Below, one piece after another: positions 18,426-27,392 of a stretch of 64,000 bases of DNA. Numbering within the stretch: position 1 is the stretch's first letter; each line of letters starts with the position of its first letter. The notes beneath the pieces were generated by a model. It did no database searches. It saw only the letters and a list, made by a program, of their open reading frames with translations, and was not told the origin of the DNA. The DNA lies in NCBI RefSeq assembly GCF_900111985.1, contig NZ_FOKI01000005.1, forward strand, positions 62,001 to 126,000, in the 5' to 3' direction. The position numbers were made by a program, and so were the translations under genes. The stretch comes from Clostridium frigidicarnis. GTDB taxonomy: Bacteria > Bacillota > Clostridia > Clostridiales > Clostridiaceae.

Positions 18426-19090
18426 ATGTCCTCCATACATCTATATTTTCTTAAATTTGCAGGTTTGAATTTCAAATTAAAATCTATTTGCCATATATTA
18501 ATATTTTCCTTTATGTTTAGCTCAGCTGCTGTATTTTTGAGGCTTAACACATATTCTTCTATATTTTTATATGTTAGTTTATCTTTATAAAAAGTAGCCC
18601 CTGATATAATAACACCTTTAAAGATAAAATAAATATAAAATCTTTTATTAAATAAAGTGCATATAATGTATTGCTGATCTTTTATAAGTTTATTGCTTTC
18701 TTCTTCAATAACATGCTGAAATATCTTTATGTTACTTATCCTTATTTTTTCATTTAAACAACGTAATTTACTTAATTCTTTAGAATCAATACAATAAAAA
18801 ACTATTTTATAACCAGTTGAACTTTTATTTATAATAGAATAATCAAATAATAGCTCATCCCAATTTAAAAATCTTTCTTTTATGTGGTTATATATTATTT
18901 TTTCAATCGTTTTAATATTGCATACTGGTATATCTATGGTTTCTATATACATATCTTCTTCTAAAATCAGTATTTCTAAGGGTTTATCAAAAAAAATTTT
19001 ATCTTTTAAATTTATACTTTGCAATGTCTTTTCCTTTAATTTATATATGTTATCTTTAGTTATTACTATTTTGTTTTCACTAAAAATCAT
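18377..19090 (-). CDS. PilM/GspL-cytoplasmic-domain-like protein
   Basis: 237 residues, soluble. The stretch LEILILEEDMYIETIDIPVCNIKTIEKIIYNHIKERF resembles the early part of PilM and the cytoplasmic domain of GspL, which have an actin-like fold and link the assembly ATPase to the inner-membrane platform. No nucleotide-binding motif is evident. It overlaps the upstream pseudopilin gene by 11 bp. A divergent member; role inferred from order in the operon. Confidence 0.55.
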   Translation of the reverse strand: MIFSENKIVITKDNIYKLKEKTLQSINLKDKIFFDKPLEILILEEDMYIETIDIPVCNIKTIEKIIYNHIKERFLNWDELLFDYSIINKSSTGYKIVFYCIDSKELSKLRCLNEKIRISNIKIFQHVIEEESNKLIKDQQYIICTLFNKRFYIYFIFKGVIISGATFYKDKLTYKNIEEYVLSLKNTAAELNIKENINIWQIDFNLKFKPANLRKYRCMEDICLNIEEKETFHIGIS

Positions 19091-19505
19091 TATAAATCTC
19101 TCCTTTTTCTATTGGTATAAAGTTAATTCTTTTACTTTCGGAATCAAAATCGAAATCTAAAAATAATACTTCTTCTTTAAATCCTTTTTTGACAAAAGAT
19201 TTTCTATCCCTATCAAAAAATATTTGAAATTCAGTTAAGTTTAAATTAACATTTTTATTACTAAAAATATTTAATGCATCATCTTTATTATGAATTTCTG
19301 AATCTTTTAGAATAACTCTTAAATATCCCTGCACAACCTCTAAATTTTTTTCTTTATTAGTGTCCTCTAATCCCTCTATATTCTTATATATCCCATGCAC
19401 TTTAGGAACATTATATGCTAATAACAAAAACAAACTCATCATTGTAACTAAAACAAGAGGTGTTATGAAGCCCTTTTTTATAATATATTTATAGGAATTG
19501 ACCAC
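19080..19505 (-). CDS. Minor pseudopilin-like protein, GspK/ComGG position
   Basis: 141 residues. The N-terminus KKGFITPLVLVTMMSLFLLLAYN has the Gly-Phe cleavage site and hydrophobic helix of a prepilin, but Leu instead of Glu at mature position 5, as is usual for GspK-type tip subunits. The rest is Lys/Glu/Asn-rich, with no recognised domain. It overlaps both neighbouring genes (28 and 11 bp). Confidence 0.6.
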   Translation of the reverse strand: MVNSYKYIIKKGFITPLVLVTMMSLFLLLAYNVPKVHGIYKNIEGLEDTNKEKNLEVVQGYLRVILKDSEIHNKDDALNIFSNKNVNLNLTEFQIFFDRDRKSFVKKGFKEEVLFLDFDFDSESKRINFIPIEKGEIYNDF

Positions 19506-19924
19506 ATTATTTCACCACCATTTTTGTTCTTTATATTTATATAAAGCAAGTTGTTTTTCTCATAAAAACTTAGATCTTCTATATTTCTCGCTAAAATCTC
19601 TTCTTTTTTTACTCTATTATATTTTATGACTAAGTCATCCGAACTATTTAATGCTACCTTCATCTGATTTTTAAGATTTTTTATCTCTACCTGTTTTTCA
19701 CTTACATTAATTTCTTTTAAATTCTCTAAATTTTTTTGTATACAAATGATACTTTGTCTTAAATATTCATCTTCTAACTTTACTTCATTGACTTTTTTGT
19801 AGCATTTTATAGTATTAAATATAAAAGAACTCATTAAAAATAAAAGCATTAATGTTAATGACATTCCTGCTATGATTTCAACTAATGTAAATCCATTTTT
19901 ATTATCCTTTAATCCATTTACCAT
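19478..19924 (-). CDS. Prepilin-type pseudopilin, GspJ/ComGF position
   Basis: 148 residues. A class III signal NKNGFTLVEII with the cleavage site Gly-Phe and Glu at mature position 5 is followed by one hydrophobic helix and a globular domain. Cleavage and N-methylation would need a prepilin peptidase not encoded in the window. It overlaps its upstream neighbour by 23 bp. Confidence 0.75.
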   Translation of the reverse strand: MVNGLKDNKNGFTLVEIIAGMSLTLMLLFLMSSFIFNTIKCYKKVNEVKLEDEYLRQSIICIQKNLENLKEINVSEKQVEIKNLKNQMKVALNSSDDLVIKYNRVKKEEILARNIEDLSFYEKNNLLYINIKNKNGGEIMWSIPINIL

Positions 19925-20330
19925 TTAATTTCCCCTTTGAAATATCAACTTCATATTCTATATTTATAAAATTCACTGACATTTTTTTATCATGAGACTC
20001 AGTAAAATTTAGTTTAATATCTTTTTTCTTGCCACTGTCTTTAAATAATAACCTTATATCATTACATTCTTTAATTTCTTTTATTGTTATTTCTTCTATA
20101 TCTATAAACACATGTTTATTAATGTATTCTTCTAAAGAAGAATATGATATATTATATCTTAATTCGTTTTTAATCATCTTTAATATCTTTGACTTTTCTA
20201 TCCTTTCATTCCTGTTTGCAATGAAATCTCTTTCACAAGAAAGAAGAGTAAATACACTCAAACTCATTATAAGAAAAACAGTAGTTGCAACTAATACATC
20301 ACTTAAAATAATTCCATCTTTATTTTTCAT
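19902..20330 (-). CDS. Divergent pseudopilin, GspI/ComGE position
   Basis: 142 residues. The N-terminus KDGIILSDVLVATTVFLIM looks like a degenerate prepilin signal: Gly at -1, Ile rather than Phe at +1, and Asp rather than Glu at +5. A hydrophobic helix follows. The rest is not recognisable. Order and size suggest a minor pseudopilin. It overlaps the GspH-like gene by 11 bp. Confidence 0.6.
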   Translation of the reverse strand: MKNKDGIILSDVLVATTVFLIMSLSVFTLLSCERDFIANRNERIEKSKILKMIKNELRYNISYSSLEEYINKHVFIDIEEITIKEIKECNDIRLLFKDSGKKKDIKLNFTESHDKKMSVNFINIEYEVDISKGKLNGKWIKG

Positions 20331-20757
20331 ATATCCCTCTTGAATAAAAATTAACTTTTATTCTTCTTTCCTTATTTTCACTTTTTATAACAATATCTTT
20401 TACTGGAGTTATACTTCCATATTTATCAATAGTGATACCTTTCTTAAAATTATTAGTATCTGTTGAATATATTTTTATGTTTTTAGGTACATTTATTCTC
20501 ATAAGCTCCTCATTAGTTGTCCTGAATCTAATTACATTATTTTCTTCTATTTGTTGTATTTCACCTCTTGATTCATTATTTATGCAATAAAATCTTGCAT
20601 CATTTATACATTTAATAATAGTGTCTGAAAATTCATCTAAACTAGGTTCTTGTAATTTATATAAATAAGATATAGAAAAATTTATAGACGTAAAAAATAG
20701 AACTATTATACTTATAACAGCCATAACCTCAATTAATGTAAATCCATTTTTCTTCAA
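20320..20757 (-). CDS. Prepilin-type pseudopilin, GspH/ComGD position
   Basis: 145 residues with a textbook class III signal, MKKNGFTLIEVMAVISIIVLF, and a globular domain that includes NDARFYCINNESRGEI, similar to GspH/FimT. It is likely a structural subunit of the pseudopilus. It starts 9 bp after the GspF-like gene. Confidence 0.8.
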   Translation of the reverse strand: MKKNGFTLIEVMAVISIIVLFFTSINFSISYLYKLQEPSLDEFSDTIIKCINDARFYCINNESRGEIQQIEENNVIRFRTTNEELMRINVPKNIKIYSTDTNNFKKGITIDKYGSITPVKDIVIKSENKERRIKVNFYSRGIYEK

Positions 20758-20766
20758 AACTGCCTC

Positions 20767-21927
20767 CTATATTTCATAAAAACTATTCATTATAGGAACC
20801 ATTATCTTAACAAGAAACATTCCTACTATAAATGCAATAGTTAATATTATAAAAGGTTCTATAAATTTTATCAGTCTATCCAATGTATCTAAGAACTCTT
20901 CTTTATATATCTCATTAATTAATTCTAGAGAACTTGTTAAATCGCCACAATTCTCTCCATTATTTAAAATATTATTTATAATTTGGGGGAATTTATTTGA
21001 ATATATAAAACTTTCAGTAAGACCATGTCCTCTTAATATATTTAAGCGTATTTCTTTTGCTGCTTCTTCTAATTCCTTGTTTCCAACAGCTTCAGAACAT
21101 ATTAATAATATTTCATCATACTTAATCCCTGTGTCATGCAAAATTTCAAAAGTACTAAAAAAACTTAAATAGTAATATTTCTCAACATATTTCTTTAAAA
21201 TGGGTATTCTATTTAATGTAATATTTCTTATAAATTTGTAGCATACATAATATAAAGCTATATTAATAATTATAGTTAATACCATGTGTTGATTTATAAA
21301 ATTGCTTATTTCAAATATCCATCTTACATTGTTGCTTATCTTGTATTCTGATATATTATTAAACTTCGGTAAAATTTTCGAAAAAATTATCAGTATCATT
21401 ATGTTGAATATTATTAATAGTAACAATGGATATGTTATTCTGTTTATTATTGTTTTTTTGGTTTTCCATCTATGCATGTAAAATTCAGTTAATTTTTTAA
21501 GTACATCTTCCATTGTTCCACTAGTTTCACCTGCACCCATCATTACTATAAACTCTCTAGGCAAACTTAAATTTACCATTGATTCTTTAATGCTAGTACC
21601 CGTTAATACTGATTTATATAAGTTTTCAAAAATATTTTTAATATCCTTATTTAAATTCATTTCACTTAAATTTTTAAATGCATACTTTATATTTAATCCA
21701 CTTTTTATTTGAACATATAGATTCTTACATATTATATACATTGATTTATCAGTTAATATCTTTTTACTTCTATTTCTTTGTTTTTTAATTTTATAGTCTA
21801 TTAAGTAACCATCCTCGCCTTTTATACACTTTTTAAACTCATCTTCATTTCCTTGAAAAGTATTTTTTATTATATCCCCATTGTGTTTTAATATTTTATA
21901 ATCATATTTTAAAAATTCACTACTCAA
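20767..21927 (-). CDS. Type II secretion / type IV pilus platform protein GspF/PilC
   Basis: 386 residues with two GspF repeats. The first repeat (about 60-165) includes GAGETSGTMEDVLKKLTEFY and is followed by a membrane helix at about 165-190; the second repeat includes NNILNNGENCGDLTSSLELINE, with membrane helices near 215-235 and 358-380. An extra N-terminal segment of about 50 residues is ComGB/PilC-like. It is the inner-membrane platform for pseudopilus assembly. The start overlaps the ATPase stop by 4 bp. Confidence 0.88.
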   Translation of the reverse strand: MSSEFLKYDYKILKHNGDIIKNTFQGNEDEFKKCIKGEDGYLIDYKIKKQRNRSKKILTDKSMYIICKNLYVQIKSGLNIKYAFKNLSEMNLNKDIKNIFENLYKSVLTGTSIKESMVNLSLPREFIVMMGAGETSGTMEDVLKKLTEFYMHRWKTKKTIINRITYPLLLLIIFNIMILIIFSKILPKFNNISEYKISNNVRWIFEISNFINQHMVLTIIINIALYYVCYKFIRNITLNRIPILKKYVEKYYYLSFFSTFEILHDTGIKYDEILLICSEAVGNKELEEAAKEIRLNILRGHGLTESFIYSNKFPQIINNILNNGENCGDLTSSLELINEIYKEEFLDTLDRLIKFIEPFIILTIAFIVGMFLVKIMVPIMNSFYEI

Positions 21928-23297
21928 AGATTTAAATAACCCCTCCCTTCTTCTAGCGATATTGTTCCTTCTTTAATTTTATTTTTCACATCGTTTTCTA
22001 AAGTTTCTAAGCATATTTGTTTTTTTTGTTTTTTATCTATTATCATAGCCTCACTTATAAGTTGTCTTTTAGTTACTCCTTTAAAATTACATTTATCGCA
22101 CCCTTTAGATATAAAGCTGTTCTTTATTCCTAAAGCTTCCTCTTTATTATCTATTATAGTTTTACAATCACTACATAGTACTTTTACAAGTCTTTGTGAT
22201 ATTACAAGCTTAACAGCATCATATAATAAATATTTTTCAATACCCATATCTTGAAGTCTATTTATTGCTCCTATTGCATTGTTAGTGTGTAATGTAGATA
22301 AAACCAAATGTCCTGTGATAGCTGCTCTTATTGCTATCTTTGCAGTCTCTTCATCTCTTATTTCTCCTATCATTATCACATCTGGATCTTGCCTTAAAGT
22401 ACTTCTAAGTCCACTTGAGAAAGTTACTCCTTGACAATAGTTTACATTAACTTGATTTATTCCTTTTATTGTATATTCAACTGGATCTTCTATAGTGGTT
22501 ATATTCACCTTTTCATTATTTAAATAATTTAACATTGCATAAAGTGATGTAGTTTTTCCACTTCCAGTAGGTCCTGTAACAAGTATTATTCCGCCTTGAT
22601 TTTTTAATTCTCTCTTTAAGTATTTAAGAACTATTTCATTGTATTTCAATTCATTTAATGATATCAGTTTTGTATCCTTATATAAGATCCTCACAACTAA
22701 CTTTTCACCATTTATTGTAGGTATTATGGAAGTTCTTAGATCATACTCTTTATTACTATAATTAAAACTCATTTTTCCATCTTGAAATTTTCTTTTTTCA
22801 GTTATATTCATATTAGTTAATATTTTTATTCTTCCTACTACTCCTTCATAATCATCTCTATTTATTATTATTTCTTCTTGTAAAACTCCTAACACTCTTA
22901 ATCTAATTAGAACTTGATTTTTAAATGGTTCGATATGAATATCACTGGCTCTTTTTTCTATGGCTTTAATTATTAATTCTTCAACAAATTCTACATATGG
23001 AGATGTTACATTTTCCTTTGATATTAAAAATTCATTATTCTTTTTATTTAAAGTATTTGATGGGTTTGAAAGCCAATGGTATTTTTTCAATAGTGTATCA
23101 ACATATTTTTTATCCTTTTTAATTAAATTTATATCTTTCTTAAGTAAGAACTTTAAGTAAGGTATGTGCTTTTCATCAAAGTTATCTGTACATAAAATAT
23201 TCACCTTATTATTTTCCATTGATAATGGAACAATGTTTTTATCTTTACAAAATTCTCTTGGTATTAAATCCAGTAAAATATTATCCATTTTTTCCAT
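21924..23297 (-). CDS. Type II secretion / type IV pilus assembly ATPase GspE/PilB
   Basis: 457 residues. A shortened N1 region (about 1-90) precedes N2E (SDIHIEPF at 119-126). Walker A GPTGSGKT is at 242-249, followed by the Asp box (TTIEDPVEY), Walker B (DPDVIMIGEIRD) and His box (TGHLVLSTLHTNN). A four-Cys zinc knuckle (CSDC ... CDKC) is near the C-terminus, as in assembly rather than retraction ATPases. First gene of the ten-gene operon ending in aroK; AGAGGTGA precedes the ATG. Confidence 0.92.
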   Translation of the reverse strand: MEKMDNILLDLIPREFCKDKNIVPLSMENNKVNILCTDNFDEKHIPYLKFLLKKDINLIKKDKKYVDTLLKKYHWLSNPSNTLNKKNNEFLISKENVTSPYVEFVEELIIKAIEKRASDIHIEPFKNQVLIRLRVLGVLQEEIIINRDDYEGVVGRIKILTNMNITEKRKFQDGKMSFNYSNKEYDLRTSIIPTINGEKLVVRILYKDTKLISLNELKYNEIVLKYLKRELKNQGGIILVTGPTGSGKTTSLYAMLNYLNNEKVNITTIEDPVEYTIKGINQVNVNYCQGVTFSSGLRSTLRQDPDVIMIGEIRDEETAKIAIRAAITGHLVLSTLHTNNAIGAINRLQDMGIEKYLLYDAVKLVISQRLVKVLCSDCKTIIDNKEEALGIKNSFISKGCDKCNFKGVTKRQLISEAMIIDKKQKKQICLETLENDVKNKIKEGTISLEEGRGYLNL

Positions 23298-23362
23298 TCA
23301 TTCTCACCTCTTATTGAGTATTATTTCAACTTTTATAGTTTTTAATCATATTTTCCAAAAAT

Positions 23363-23396
23363 AAAAGACATTGGCAATTAATTGCTAATGTCTTTT
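23363..23396 (-). terminator. Intrinsic terminator after the lipoprotein gene
   Basis: A 16-bp stem with one mismatch (23363-23378 with 23381-23396) begins 6 bp after the lipoprotein stop. It separates the dapF-lipoprotein unit from the pseudopilus operon, whose promoter must lie in the remaining 65 bp or depend on readthrough. Confidence 0.75.
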
Positions 23397-23401
23397 TTAT
23401 A

Positions 23402-24445
23402 TTATTTAAAGATTTTATATGCACCTGATCTATTTGAAACTAAATTAACCGATCCATCTTTTTTTATCATATATATATCACTTTTACTTTTGTCATCATC
23501 ATATCCTACAAAATATAAATTTCCATTGTCATCATTTATTATGGGAGATTTTGAATCTATATTTTTAGGAAATGAATACGTTAATCTTTTTAAATTCCCA
23601 CTCCATTTATAAATAGCACTATTTTTACCCTTTTCTTTAGCTAATATATATGAATTTTCACCTACATTATTAAATGAATAGATTTCTTCTATATCACTTT
23701 GTATCTTTTTCATTTCTGATTTTTTTAAATCTATACTATATAATCCACTACCTGTATTGTCACTCTTTACAGCTAATACTTCGTTGTCACCTGCATATTT
23801 TAGAGATGTTATATTTCCATCTGATAACTTGTATATTAATTCCTCTATATTTGTATCTAAAGAATATTTAAATATCCCTCTATCATTAGTATTTAAATTA
23901 ACCCCATAGTATAGAATTTCATTATCATTTATAAACTCATATAAATTACCAGAAATTATTGTATCTGTATTTAATTTAATAACTTTTTTATCTTTTATAT
24001 TATAAACAGTCATATCTTCTATTGAATCCATTGAATCCTGTTTATAGTACCTATATGCTATTTTATCTCCAGATGGACTTATCTTTGAGTCTAATGCACT
24101 ATAAAAAGTATTTAACTCTTCTTGTTCACCATTATGCTCTATAACAATTTTATTTTTTATTAAATTTTCACCATTTTCTATATAAATAACTTTTACAGTG
24201 GTTTGGGATTTTGAATTATATTGTAAATCTAAAAGATTTTCAACCTGACCAATTCCTCCACCAATCCCATTGTTAATATTATATAGTTTAGTTGCATTAT
24301 CAACAACCTCAGCAATAACATATTCAGGTAATATTAAGGAATTTACTTTATTTTCTTCAGCTATACTGGATTTTTTTCCACATCCCTGAAAAAATAAAAT
24401 AGTTATAATTATAGGAATTAACAACCCTCCGCTTCTCCATCTCAT
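23402..24445 (-). CDS. Lipoprotein with a beta-propeller-like domain, function unknown
   Basis: 347 residues from the ATG at 24445. A lipoprotein signal ends in LFFQGC (Cys at residue 22). The rest has repeated blades typical of TolB-like or WD40-like propellers (for example SPSGDKIAYRYYKQDS, GDNEVLAVKSDNTGSGLYSIDL, DDNGNLYFVGYDDDKSKSDIYMI). Probably anchored on the outer face of the membrane. It lies 13 bp after dapF in one transcription unit and directly before the pseudopilus operon, but a terminator stands between, so a joint function is not shown. Confidence 0.75.
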   Translation of the reverse strand: MRWRSGGLLIPIIITILFFQGCGKKSSIAEENKVNSLILPEYVIAEVVDNATKLYNINNGIGGGIGQVENLLDLQYNSKSQTTVKVIYIENGENLIKNKIVIEHNGEQEELNTFYSALDSKISPSGDKIAYRYYKQDSMDSIEDMTVYNIKDKKVIKLNTDTIISGNLYEFINDNEILYYGVNLNTNDRGIFKYSLDTNIEELIYKLSDGNITSLKYAGDNEVLAVKSDNTGSGLYSIDLKKSEMKKIQSDIEEIYSFNNVGENSYILAKEKGKNSAIYKWSGNLKRLTYSFPKNIDSKSPIINDDNGNLYFVGYDDDKSKSDIYMIKKDGSVNLVSNRSGAYKIFK

Positions 24446-24458
24446 GTTCACCCATCTC

Positions 24459-25286
24459 CTACAAATCCATCAATATATTTCCCTCACATATAAACTCGGC
24501 ATTTCCTATCATAAATACATGATTATTTTCTATTAAAATATTTAGTTTGCCTCCTTGAACTTCAACTAGAATTTTATTATCCACTAAATTAAGAGTTTTC
24601 GCAGCAAAAGCACTAGCACAATTACCTGTCCCACATGCTAATGTCGGTCCTGCACCTCTTTCCCAAGTTATAACCTTTATATGATTTCTATTTACAATCT
24701 CGCAAAAATTCACATTGGTTCCTTCTTTAAATATTTCATTTGTTTCTATGTCTTTTCCATCTTCAATATTAAAATCTTTAAGTTCTCCAAATATTACCGT
24801 ATGAGGAACTCCCATTCTTAGGGTTGTTATATTGTAATTTCTGTTTTTTATTATTATAGGGTAATCTATAAGTGTTTTATTTTCACTTAATGGAATATCT
24901 TTATAATCAAAACTTGGGTTTCCCATATTAACTTTAATATGCTGAGTGATTCCATTTTCCCCTTTAATTTCTACAGATTTTATTCCATCACCTGTTTTAA
25001 CATTAATTAAATCAGCCTTGACAATGTCTTTTTCGTAAACATACTTTACAAAACATCTTAAGCCATTTCCACACATAGCTGCATAAGAGCCATCTGAATT
25101 TATTATAACCATTTCAATATCTGCTTCATCTGTATTTCTTACAAATAAAACACCATCTGCACCTATTCCAAAATTCCTATGGCAAAGTTCCATAGCTATA
25201 TTTTCTTGATTTTTTAAATATCTTCTTTCAAAATCCTCAATAACTATAAAGTCATTCCCATTCCCATGCATTTTAGTAAATTTCAT
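24459..25286 (-). CDS. dapF: Diaminopimelate epimerase
   Basis: 275 residues from the ATG at 25286 (MKFTKMHGNGNDF), with AGGTG six bases before it. The two catalytic cysteines are visible in AAMCGNGLRC and LACGTGNCA. It converts LL- to meso-diaminopimelate for lysine and peptidoglycan synthesis. This fits the meso-DAP-type murE at 43-44.6 kb. First gene of a two-gene unit with the lipoprotein, divergent from rqcH. Confidence 0.97.
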   Translation of the reverse strand: MKFTKMHGNGNDFIVIEDFERRYLKNQENIAMELCHRNFGIGADGVLFVRNTDEADIEMVIINSDGSYAAMCGNGLRCFVKYVYEKDIVKADLINVKTGDGIKSVEIKGENGITQHIKVNMGNPSFDYKDIPLSENKTLIDYPIIIKNRNYNITTLRMGVPHTVIFGELKDFNIEDGKDIETNEIFKEGTNVNFCEIVNRNHIKVITWERGAGPTLACGTGNCASAFAAKTLNLVDNKILVEVQGGKLNILIENNHVFMIGNAEFICEGNILMDL

Positions 25287-25351
25287 TCTTTTCACCTTTT
25301 CCTAATACTATTGTTACAATTATATAATACTTGATATTAATAAAAAAATCA

Positions 25352-25379
25352 TTACAAATAGTTGAAATTTATATATAAT
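25352..25379 (+). promoter_or_regulatory. Candidate rqcH promoter
   Basis: TTACAA (25352-25357) and TATAAT (25374-25379) are separated by 16 bp in the dapF-rqcH divergent spacer, about 55 bp before the rqcH start. Confidence 0.45.
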
Positions 25380-25432
25380 TAAATTATGTGTTAAACTATT
25401 AAGTATATTTAGCAAAAGAAAGGGTGACTAAA

Positions 25433-27130
25433 ATGGCTCTTGATGGGATTTTCCTATATACGATAAAAGAAGAATTAAAAACCAAATTATTAAATTTAAA
25501 AGTAGATAAAATAAACCAACCTGAAAAAGATGAGATTCTTGTTACATTCAGAGGTAACAAGAAATTACTTATAAGTGCTAGTTCATCATACCCTAGAATT
25601 TATCTTACAAAAACATCTAAAGAAAACCCTATGAAAGCTCCTATGTTTTGTATGGTTCTTAGAAAATATCTTTTAAATTCTAGACTAATTGATCTAAAAC
25701 AATTAGACGGAGATAGAATTTTAATCTTTAAGTTTGAAAGTACTGATGAGCTTGGTTTTGATAGTATTTATAATTTAGTTATAGAAATTATGGGACGTCA
25801 TAGTAATATAACTTTGGTTAGAGAAAGAGATAACATTATAATGGACAGCATTAAACATATAACTCCAGCTATAAATAGCTATAGATGTTTATATCCTAGT
25901 ATTCAATATGTTTATGCACCAAAGTCTAATAAACTAAATACTCAAACCTTTACCTTAGAAGAACTTAATAATCTTTCAAATTCATTAGAAATAAATGACA
26001 AAATTTTTTCTATGTTGTTTACTGGAGTTAGTAAACCTCTGTCTAAAGAATTATTTTTAAGATTTAATCAAACTTCTAAAAATCTTTATGATTTTTCCAA
26101 AGATTTTTTTAATGATTTTTATAGCAAGAAAAGTCTAAAATTCTTAACCTATTTAAATAATGAAAATATCCTTAAAGATTTCTATTGTACTCCTTTAAGC
26201 TTTCTTTATGACTATCAAACAGTAGAATTTGAAAGTGGTAGTGAGTTATTAGATAATTATTATTTGGAAAAAGATAGACAAGATAGACTTAACAGTAGAA
26301 CTTTAGATATACAAAAAGTTATTCATACAAATATGGATAGATGCAATAAGAAAATCAAAATTCTTGAAGATAATTTGGATAAATGCAAAGAAAAAGAATC
26401 CATTAGAATAAAAGGTGAACTTCTAACTGCAAATATTTATTCTATAAAACCAGGTATGAATAAAATATCCCTATTAAACTATTATAATATGGATAAAGAA
26501 GAATATATTGAAATCTCTTTAGATGAAAATAAATCTCCATCTGAAAATGTACAAATTTATTATAAAAAATATAATAAATATAAAAAGGCTGAAAAATCTG
26601 CTTTGATTCAATTAGATATTGCCCATGATGAAATTTCATATTTAACTTCTGTTTTAAATAATTTGAATAATATTGATTCTTATGATGAAATTGATGAAGT
26701 TAGAAGTGAACTTATGGAAAGTGGATATCTTAGATTCAAAAAAAACAATAAGAAAAAAAAGAAACTTTCAAAACCAATGCACTTTGTATCTTCTGAAGGA
26801 TACGACATATATGTTGGTAAAAATAACATTCAAAATGATTACTTAACGCTTAAGTTTGCTGACAAACACAACATTTGGATGCACACTAAAAATATTCCTG
26901 GATCACATGTTATTATAAAAGGTTTCAATATACCAAATACTACGCTTTTAGAAGCTGCTAACCTAGCTGCCTTTTATAGCAAAGCAAAAACCTCTTCAAA
27001 GGTTCCTGTTGATTACACAGAAGTTAAAAATGTAAGAAAACCTTCTGGCAGTAAACCTGGTATGGTTATTTATTATACTAATAAAACTATATACATGGAT
27101 CCAACTGAACCTACAATAGATAAAGCTTAA
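25433..27130 (+). CDS. rqcH: Rqc2 homologue RqcH (NFACT family)
   Basis: 565 residues from the ATG at 25433, with AAAGGGTGA just upstream. NFACT-N contains LVIEIMGRHSNITLV, a coiled-coil middle covers about 285-430, and the C-terminal NFACT-R has DYLTLKFADKHNIWMHTKNIPGSHVII. Known role: binds stalled 50S-peptidyl-tRNA complexes and directs C-terminal alanine tailing. Older annotations call it fibronectin-binding protein. It is one of two plus-strand protein genes in the window and stands alone. Confidence 0.95.
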   Translation: MALDGIFLYTIKEELKTKLLNLKVDKINQPEKDEILVTFRGNKKLLISASSSYPRIYLTKTSKENPMKAPMFCMVLRKYLLNSRLIDLKQLDGDRILIFKFESTDELGFDSIYNLVIEIMGRHSNITLVRERDNIIMDSIKHITPAINSYRCLYPSIQYVYAPKSNKLNTQTFTLEELNNLSNSLEINDKIFSMLFTGVSKPLSKELFLRFNQTSKNLYDFSKDFFNDFYSKKSLKFLTYLNNENILKDFYCTPLSFLYDYQTVEFESGSELLDNYYLEKDRQDRLNSRTLDIQKVIHTNMDRCNKKIKILEDNLDKCKEKESIRIKGELLTANIYSIKPGMNKISLLNYYNMDKEEYIEISLDENKSPSENVQIYYKKYNKYKKAEKSALIQLDIAHDEISYLTSVLNNLNNIDSYDEIDEVRSELMESGYLRFKKNNKKKKKLSKPMHFVSSEGYDIYVGKNNIQNDYLTLKFADKHNIWMHTKNIPGSHVIIKGFNIPNTTLLEAANLAAFYSKAKTSSKVPVDYTEVKNVRKPSGSKPGMVIYYTNKTIYMDPTEPTIDKA

Positions 27131-27152
27131 AAAAGTGGTTAAGCCACATTCT

Positions 27153-27315
27153 AATTGAGAATTGACAGTTTATAATTTACAATTATTGTTATTTTAGAAA
27201 TCTTATTAAGAAGATCTCATCCAACATTGTCAATTGTAAATTCTAAATTTTCAATTCAAAGACCATTTAACCCTAGATTTTATCAGCATTTTAGAATTAA
27301 ATTTTTTATATTTTC
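27153..27315. repeat. Palindromic intergenic element, copy A
   Basis: In the 399-bp gap between rqcH and the methyltransferase gene. A long imperfect inverted repeat (about 27153-27258) has a hairpin apex around TCTTATTAAGAAGAT. It is followed by a ~50-nt tail (27266-27315) nearly identical to tails at 28808-28857 and 63385-63435, with the conserved loop TTTTATCASCATTTTAG. The tail ends 15 nt before the terminator at 27331. Copy A's palindrome arms differ from those of copies B, C and D. Confidence 0.75.
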
Positions 27316-27330
27316 ATACAAATTAAAAAG

Positions 27331-27366
27331 AGAGAGTATCAATAATTTTAATTATTGATACTCTCT
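27331..27366. terminator. Strong bidirectional terminator between rqcH and the methyltransferase gene
   Basis: A perfect 16-bp stem (27331-27346 with 27351-27366), TTTA loop, with an A-run before and a T-run after. It can end rqcH on the plus strand and the convergent methyltransferase gene on the minus strand. Confidence 0.9.
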
Positions 27367-27392
27367 TTTTTGTTAATGTAATAAAATTATAG

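Noticed and set aside
23332-23358. Promoter of the pseudopilus operon (TTGGAA and TATAAA, 15-bp spacing)
   Set aside because: The spacing is too short and the hexamers too common in this base composition to call.
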